DNA of 64,000 nt from contig NZ_QKZV01000001.1 in NCBI RefSeq assembly GCF_003254115.1, forward strand, positions 341,585 to 405,584, in the 5' to 3' direction. The translations under genes and the position numbers were made by a program. Within the stretch, counting starts at the first letter, position 1. Each line of letters begins with the position of its first letter. Positions 63,427 through 64,000 of this stretch are shown here, one piece after another. The notes below the pieces were generated by a model. The model had not been told where the DNA came from. It saw only the letters and a list, made by a program, of their open reading frames with translations, and made no database searches. Source of the stretch: Hydrotalea sandarakina. Its GTDB lineage: Bacteria; Bacteroidota; Bacteroidia; Chitinophagales; Chitinophagaceae.

Positions 63427-64000
63427 TTATTTTCTTTTCTTTTTTTTGTTTGATACACTTTTTGTCGTGTTTTTTTTCTTATTTGAATTGGAATTCGGCA
63501 CCCATTCATAGTCTAGTTGCCTTTTTTCTAAATTGGCAGCAACTACTTTAATCATTACTTTGTCGCCCATTCTAAACTGTCTGCCACTTCGCCTACCTAC
63601 TAATGCATATTCCGATTCTACGAGTTTAAATTCATCATAATCGTTTAAATCAACAATACTTACAAGGCCTTCGCATTTATGTTCAACTGTTTCAACCCAA
63701 AAACCAAAAGATGCAACACCACTTACCACGCCTTCAAAAACCTCGCCTAATCTATCCTGCATAAATTCTACTTGTTTATATTTATTTCCTGCTCTTTCAC
63801 ATTCCATTGCGGCTCTTTCGCGTTCACTGCAGTGTTTACATTTTTCTTCCATTTTTTTGTCAACAATAGGTTTGTCTTTCAAAATAGATGCTACTATTCT
63901 ATGCACTAATATATCAGGGTAACGTCGAATTGGTGAAGTGAAATGACAATAATACGCAAACCCAAGTCCGTAATGTCCAATGTTTTTTTCCGTATAAATG
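63427..64000 (-). CDS. rnr: Ribonuclease R, C-terminal part (cut by window edge)
   Basis: The reverse strand is open from the window edge to a stop at 63427, giving the last 190 residues or so. The segment ENIGHYGLG-like start (KNIGHYGLGFAYYCHFTSP) and IRRYPDILVHR are conserved at the end of the RNB catalytic domain of RNase R. An S1 RNA-binding domain follows (about 90 residues, GEVFEGVVSGVASFGFWVE), then a Lys/Asn-rich tail ending KKKKRK. RNase R is a 3'-to-5' exonuclease that degrades structured RNA. The catalytic acidic residues lie beyond the window. Confidence 0.93.
   Translation of the reverse strand, partial: IYTEKNIGHYGLGFAYYCHFTSPIRRYPDILVHRIVASILKDKPIVDKKMEEKCKHCSERERAAMECERAGNKYKQVEFMQDRLGEVFEGVVSGVASFGFWVETVEHKCEGLVSIVDLNDYDEFKLVESEYALVGRRSGRQFRMGDKVMIKVVAANLEKRQLDYEWVPNSNSNKKKNTTKSVSNKKKKRK

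Noticed and set aside
1-64000. Search for tRNA and rRNA genes, CRISPR arrays, transposases, integrases and attachment-site repeats
   Set aside because: None was recognised by reading; the gaps between genes are short and mostly filled by promoters and terminators. A covariance-model and repeat scan would be needed to exclude small cases.

Overview
The window looks like chromosomal DNA from a Bacteroidota member, probably Chitinophagales/Chitinophagaceae-like (inferred from gene content, not tested by phylogeny). The sequence is AT-rich. Many genes are preceded by the Bacteroidota -7 promoter element TAnnTTTG rather than a Shine-Dalgarno motif. Typical phylum features are a fused SecDF, a long NusB, bacillithiol genes, lipoproteins with Bacteroidota-style lipoboxes, a TonB-dependent receptor and a two-part methylmalonyl-CoA mutase. 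I see no rRNA, tRNA, CRISPR array, insertion sequence, prophage or integrase. This is mostly a core-genome stretch with short intergenic gaps and many clear hairpin terminators.

Layout. 1-3.7 kb: a CzcCBA-type metal efflux operon (czcA cut by the window edge) led by a small histidine-containing secreted protein. 3.8-8.7 kb: secDF, an FKBP lipoprotein, a small membrane protein and a YhhN protein. 8.7-10.9 kb: groES-groEL. 11.2-12.2 kb: a membrane-anchored HMA-fold protein paired with a truncated-globin lipoprotein. 12.4-14.8 kb: nusB-DUF1573-yajC-coaE. 14.9-24.7 kb: a stand-alone RlmK-type methyltransferase, rimO, bshC, purE, pdxJ, a UbiD decarboxylase, mgtE and a SET-domain protein. 24.8-29.4 kb: a TetR-controlled EmrAB-TolC drug efflux operon. 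29.5-33.2 kb: a GH1 glycosidase, a TlpA-like thioredoxin, a small membrane protein and Dps. 33.3-39.8 kb: the histidine operon hisG-hisD-hisC-[sugar dehydrogenase-cytochrome c]-hisB, preceded by a histidine leader peptide and attenuator. 39.8-46.3 kb: NhaA, a ThuA-like protein, a Dabb protein, the methylmalonyl-CoA mutase catalytic subunit and EtfAB. 46.5-51.1 kb: a TPR protein, urocanate hydratase, Hsp20, bacilliredoxin and Lgt. 51.4-59.2 kb: a TonB-dependent receptor, a DUF3050 protein, a TPR protein and GyrA. 59.5-64 kb: a saccharopine dehydrogenase-like protein, a membrane MutS-family ATPase, a DUF1080 protein and the C-terminus of RNase R.

The best regulatory find is the his leader at 33326-33461. 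It has a -7 box, a 16-codon peptide with five His codons, and mutually exclusive antiterminator and terminator pairings, and it reads as a complete classical attenuator. Other items worth a second look are the redox pair inserted between hisC and hisB, the HMA/globin pair outside the cytoplasm, the membrane-bound MutS-like ATPase with its saccharopine dehydrogenase-like neighbour, a paired TetR operator, an inverted repeat over the gyrA promoter, and an unannotated 29-codon reading frame between two terminators behind groEL.
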